Shown here: positions 5,182 through 7,093 of the stretch, in pieces
Position numbering within the stretch: position 1 is the stretch's first letter
Layout of the letters: each line of letters begins with the position of its first letter
Assembly (NCBI GenBank): GCA_947585525.1
Contig: CANPXA010000091.1
Span: 1 to 7,093, forward strand
Origin: an uncultured Akkermansia sp.
GTDB taxonomy: Bacteria > Verrucomicrobiota > Verrucomicrobiia > Verrucomicrobiales > Akkermansiaceae
Reading direction: 5' to 3'
DNA: 7,093 bases
The notes under the pieces: model-generated
Seen by the model: the letters and a program-made list of their open reading frames with translations, nothing else
Databases searched by the model: none
What the model was told of the DNA's origin: nothing
Made by a program: the position numbers and the translations under genes

Positions 5182-6126
5182 TTATTCCGCGCTCTTGCTC
5201 TCAATGCGGAGACGTCGGTGGGCGCGGCGAGCTATGAGATTTCCCGGTAGATTGCAGGAGTGGTCAGTGCTCCCTTCGCATAGGAGACGATACACCCTCT
5301 CAACGTGTCTTTCCGTGATACCGGGGACCCCCGACGAGCGCAAATAATAATGCACCACAGCTTTGCAAAATGCCGCAGAACGACCCCGTAGCAGAGGGAG
5401 ATAGAGCCTCCCCTGCGGGTCAAAAAGGGGAAGCATCCCCAAAGCCTCATCCAGCGCCTGCACAACCTCCTCCTGCACCCGAGCTCCGCGGATGATAAGC
5501 GGCACGACATCCCTGCCCATAGCACGCTCCAGAGCGGGAATTGCCTGTAGCCGCAGTTTATTGCGAGTAGCGGTTTCCGGATTCGCGTTTGTGTCATCCT
5601 CCCGCCAATCCTGGTGAATGCTCTCCAGCCAGTGGGTGATCTCCGCTCGCCTGCAATGAAGCAGGGGGCGCAGCCAAGTGATGCCCTCTTCCTCCCTGCT
5701 CTGCCTCATGCCGCGCAGCCCCGTCGATCCGCGGGCCAAATTAAAAAGCACCGTCTCTGCCTGATCCTCTGCGTGGTGGGCCAAGACGACGGTCGTGCAG
5801 CCCACCTTGTGCGCGTGCTCCACGAGCAGTCTTCTCCGCTCCGCACGCGCGGCGGTCTCTATGGATTCGCCTCGCTCACGTGCGCGGCGCGGCACATCCA
5901 CATCGTACTGCGCGTACGGCGCCCCCAGCCTCTCGCACAATTCTCGACAAAAGCGGGCATCGGCGTCCGCCGCCTCCCCTCGTATGCCATGATGCACATG
6001 GCAAGCAAAAGTCTGCACGTCATGCAACAAAAGCAAACGCAACAACGCAACCGAATCACGTCCTCCACTCAGCCCCAAAACGACGGGCTGCTCCGGCACC
6101 ACAAAGCTGTCCGCGTCCGGTAACAT
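5182..6126 (-). CDS. tilS: tRNA(Ile)-lysidine synthase TilS
   Basis: TilS joins lysine to C34 of the CAU-anticodon isoleucine tRNA using ATP, changing its decoding from AUG to AUA and its charging from methionine to isoleucine; it is normally essential. The 314-residue protein shows the N-type ATP pyrophosphatase P-loop SGGRDS (20-25), HVHHGIRG (43-50), LAHHAEDQAET (115-125, E in place of the usual first D of the DDQ motif), GLRGM (136-140), RPLL (153-156) and a DDTN...TRNKLR segment (177-192). It is shorter than the roughly 430-residue E. coli enzyme and nearer the compact Aquifex type, so the extended C-terminal domain is reduced or absent. The ATG at 6126 sits 20 codons before the P-loop, with no Shine-Dalgarno. 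It lies 27 bases downstream of the prepilin-like gene, so the two are probably co-transcribed. Confidence 0.96.
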   Translation of the reverse strand: MLPDADSFVVPEQPVVLGLSGGRDSVALLRLLLLHDVQTFACHVHHGIRGEAADADARFCRELCERLGAPYAQYDVDVPRRARERGESIETAARAERRRLLVEHAHKVGCTTVVLAHHAEDQAETVLFNLARGSTGLRGMRQSREEEGITWLRPLLHCRRAEITHWLESIHQDWREDDTNANPETATRNKLRLQAIPALERAMGRDVVPLIIRGARVQEEVVQALDEALGMLPLFDPQGRLYLPLLRGRSAAFCKAVVHYYLRSSGVPGITERHVERVYRLLCEGSTDHSCNLPGNLIARRAHRRLRIESKSAE

Positions 6127-6153
6127 GGAGGAGAGACCTTTTGGGCAATTGCG

Positions 6154-6909
6154 TCAATCCCTCTGCTTTTTCTTCTCTTTGGTGGGGATGAGCTTGTCCG
6201 GGTTGATTTTGTGGAAGAGTTTTTTACCATCCACGCCGTCCTCTGCATCGATATCAAACTGCTGAACCACCCCGCTGGCGTACGCCACAAGGATGCCGCT
6301 GCTGTGTCTCTCCACGGCGGGCAAAACCATCTCACGGAAGGTCTTATAATTGATGACGCTCTTACGTTTTTGCGGAATACCGTCGCTCAACCAAGGCAAG
6401 AGATCCAGGTGCTTCTTGCCCACGGTGCGAATCTGCGAATTGGGGTTATCCTCGTCCTCCGACCCATCCGACCATGAGACGTATGAGACGTGCTTTGTAT
6501 CAGCCGGCATCAACACGCCGTCCGACACGGCCGCACGACGATCCCCCGGGCAATGGAAGATACTAGCGACCTTCATGGGCGCTTTTGCCTTATTGGGCAA
6601 AACCGTAGAATCCAGTTCCTGCGCCAACATGTACCACCAGCCATCCGACTCATTGAACTCAGGTGTATCCTCATCGTCATCCATGCCACTGGTGGGAAGG
6701 AGATTCCTGTGCCCCAGATCCTGCCCGTACTTGATACCCAGTTTAGCGAGTTGTTCGATGTTAGCTCTGCATTTGACGATATCGCCGGCATTCATGTAGC
6801 TGAAAAGCACCGGGGCAGAGATGCCCAACAAAACACCGAGTATGGCTATCACCACGATGAGTTCCAAAAGGGTAAACCCACCGCGACGGATGATGCTGCT
6901 TGCTTTCAT
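6154..6909 (-). CDS. Type IV-prepilin-like / pseudopilin-like protein with degenerate H-X9-DG motif
   Basis: The 251-residue protein begins with a class III prepilin leader: a basic stretch with R8-R9, then G10-G11 and FTLLELIVVIAILGVLLGI. A prepilin peptidase should cut after G11, leaving F at +1 and the conserved E at +5 (E16 of the precursor). Residues 12-34 form the single membrane helix. The globular part has W91-W92, cysteines C47 and C120 that might form a disulfide, and acidic patches at 77-88 and 150-155. RHSSGILVAYASG (201-213) matches the spacing of the H-X9-DG motif found in many Planctomycetes and Verrucomicrobia prepilin-like proteins, but with S212 in place of D. The C-terminus is lysine-rich. 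Such proteins may build pseudopilus or secretion structures, but many PVC paralogues have no known job. A promoter stands directly upstream, and tilS follows. Confidence 0.88.
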   Translation of the reverse strand: MKASSIIRRGGFTLLELIVVIAILGVLLGISAPVLFSYMNAGDIVKCRANIEQLAKLGIKYGQDLGHRNLLPTSGMDDDEDTPEFNESDGWWYMLAQELDSTVLPNKAKAPMKVASIFHCPGDRRAAVSDGVLMPADTKHVSYVSWSDGSEDEDNPNSQIRTVGKKHLDLLPWLSDGIPQKRKSVINYKTFREMVLPAVERHSSGILVAYASGVVQQFDIDAEDGVDGKKLFHKINPDKLIPTKEKKKQRD

Positions 6910-6918
6910 ACGTCTGTT

Positions 6919-6948
6919 AATCTAGCACACGTCTGCCTCGTCTGTCAA
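6919..6948 (-). promoter_or_regulatory. Sigma70-like promoter of the prepilin-like gene and tilS
   Basis: On the minus strand the -35 box is TTGACA (6948-6943, perfect), the spacer is 18 bases and the -10 box is TAGATT (6924-6919). Only nine bases separate the -10 box from the ATG at 6909, so the predicted transcript has a leader of about 2-4 bases. It is likely to serve tilS as well, because no separate tilS promoter fits in the 27-base gap. Confidence 0.6.
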
Positions 6949-7093
6949 AGCATTTGCACGCCGCTGGACGCTTTTTTCCACATCCGTCCCAAGAAAATTT
7001 TCTCCGGGCTTATTCAACCCGTTTCCTCATGCGTTTCCCCTGGATGAAGGAAGTAAGCCAGCGAGAAACTCAAACTTCGCCGTGTCCGCGCGC
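6949..7093. other. Edge region, no gene assigned
   Basis: Two short frames reach the right edge and cannot be judged. On the plus strand, ATG 7029 opens a frame (MRFPWMKEVSQRE...) of 21 codons that runs off the window. On the minus strand, a frame entering from the right ends at a TGA at 7029-7027 (...AKFEFLAGLLPSSRGNA) and could be the C-terminus of an upstream gene. They overlap, so at most one is likely real. A 12-bp palindrome, AGAAAATTTTCT, lies at 6992-7003. I recognise no protein family in either frame. Confidence 0.3.

Overview
This is an ordinary bacterial chromosomal window of moderately high GC, with seven recognisable protein genes, no tRNA or rRNA, and no mobile-element or CRISPR signature. 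The best taxonomic guess is the Planctomycetes-Verrucomicrobia-Chlamydiae group, most likely Verrucomicrobiota. This rests on a prepilin-like protein with an H-X9-DG-type C-terminal motif, an exported DUF4139 protein with an 'LFKNG' N-terminus, and almost no Shine-Dalgarno sequences. It is an inference, since no marker RNA is present.

Layout. Bases 1-1388 (minus strand) hold the first 462 codons of a secreted DUF4139-family protein that runs off the left edge. Bases 1389-1885 hold its promoter, a hairpin, a heptanucleotide repeat tract, a chain of small hairpins without a convincing gene, and a strong promoter for the next gene. A rubrerythrin with an N-terminal rubredoxin domain (1886-2437, plus) ends at an intrinsic terminator. 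Bases 2498-2803 hold a second heptanucleotide tract and a perfect 22-bp palindrome. A plus-strand operon-like run follows: MBL-fold hydrolase (2804-3433), DEAD-box-type RNA helicase (3453-4652) and ruvC (4669-5175), with gaps of 19 and 16 bases. ruvC converges on tilS with only 6 bases between the stop codons. tilS (5182-6126, minus) lies 27 bases downstream of a prepilin-like gene (6154-6909, minus), which has its own promoter. The last 145 bases hold only unassigned edge sequence.

Function. The genes are mostly housekeeping: Holliday junction resolution (RuvC), tRNA-Ile2 lysidine modification (TilS), RNA remodelling (helicase), peroxide defence (rubrerythrin), thioester or related hydrolysis (MBL protein), plus two exported proteins of unknown role. 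The window does not reveal a dedicated multi-gene system. The most interesting signals are in the DNA between genes: sigma70-like promoters whose -10 boxes lie only 6-9 bases before the start codon, which predicts leaderless mRNAs; related (ATTTACG)n tracts on both sides of the rubrerythrin gene; the hairpin chain; and the 22-bp palindrome. The helicase carries DEVD instead of DEAD in motif II, and the prepilin-like protein carries a degenerate H-X9-SG motif.
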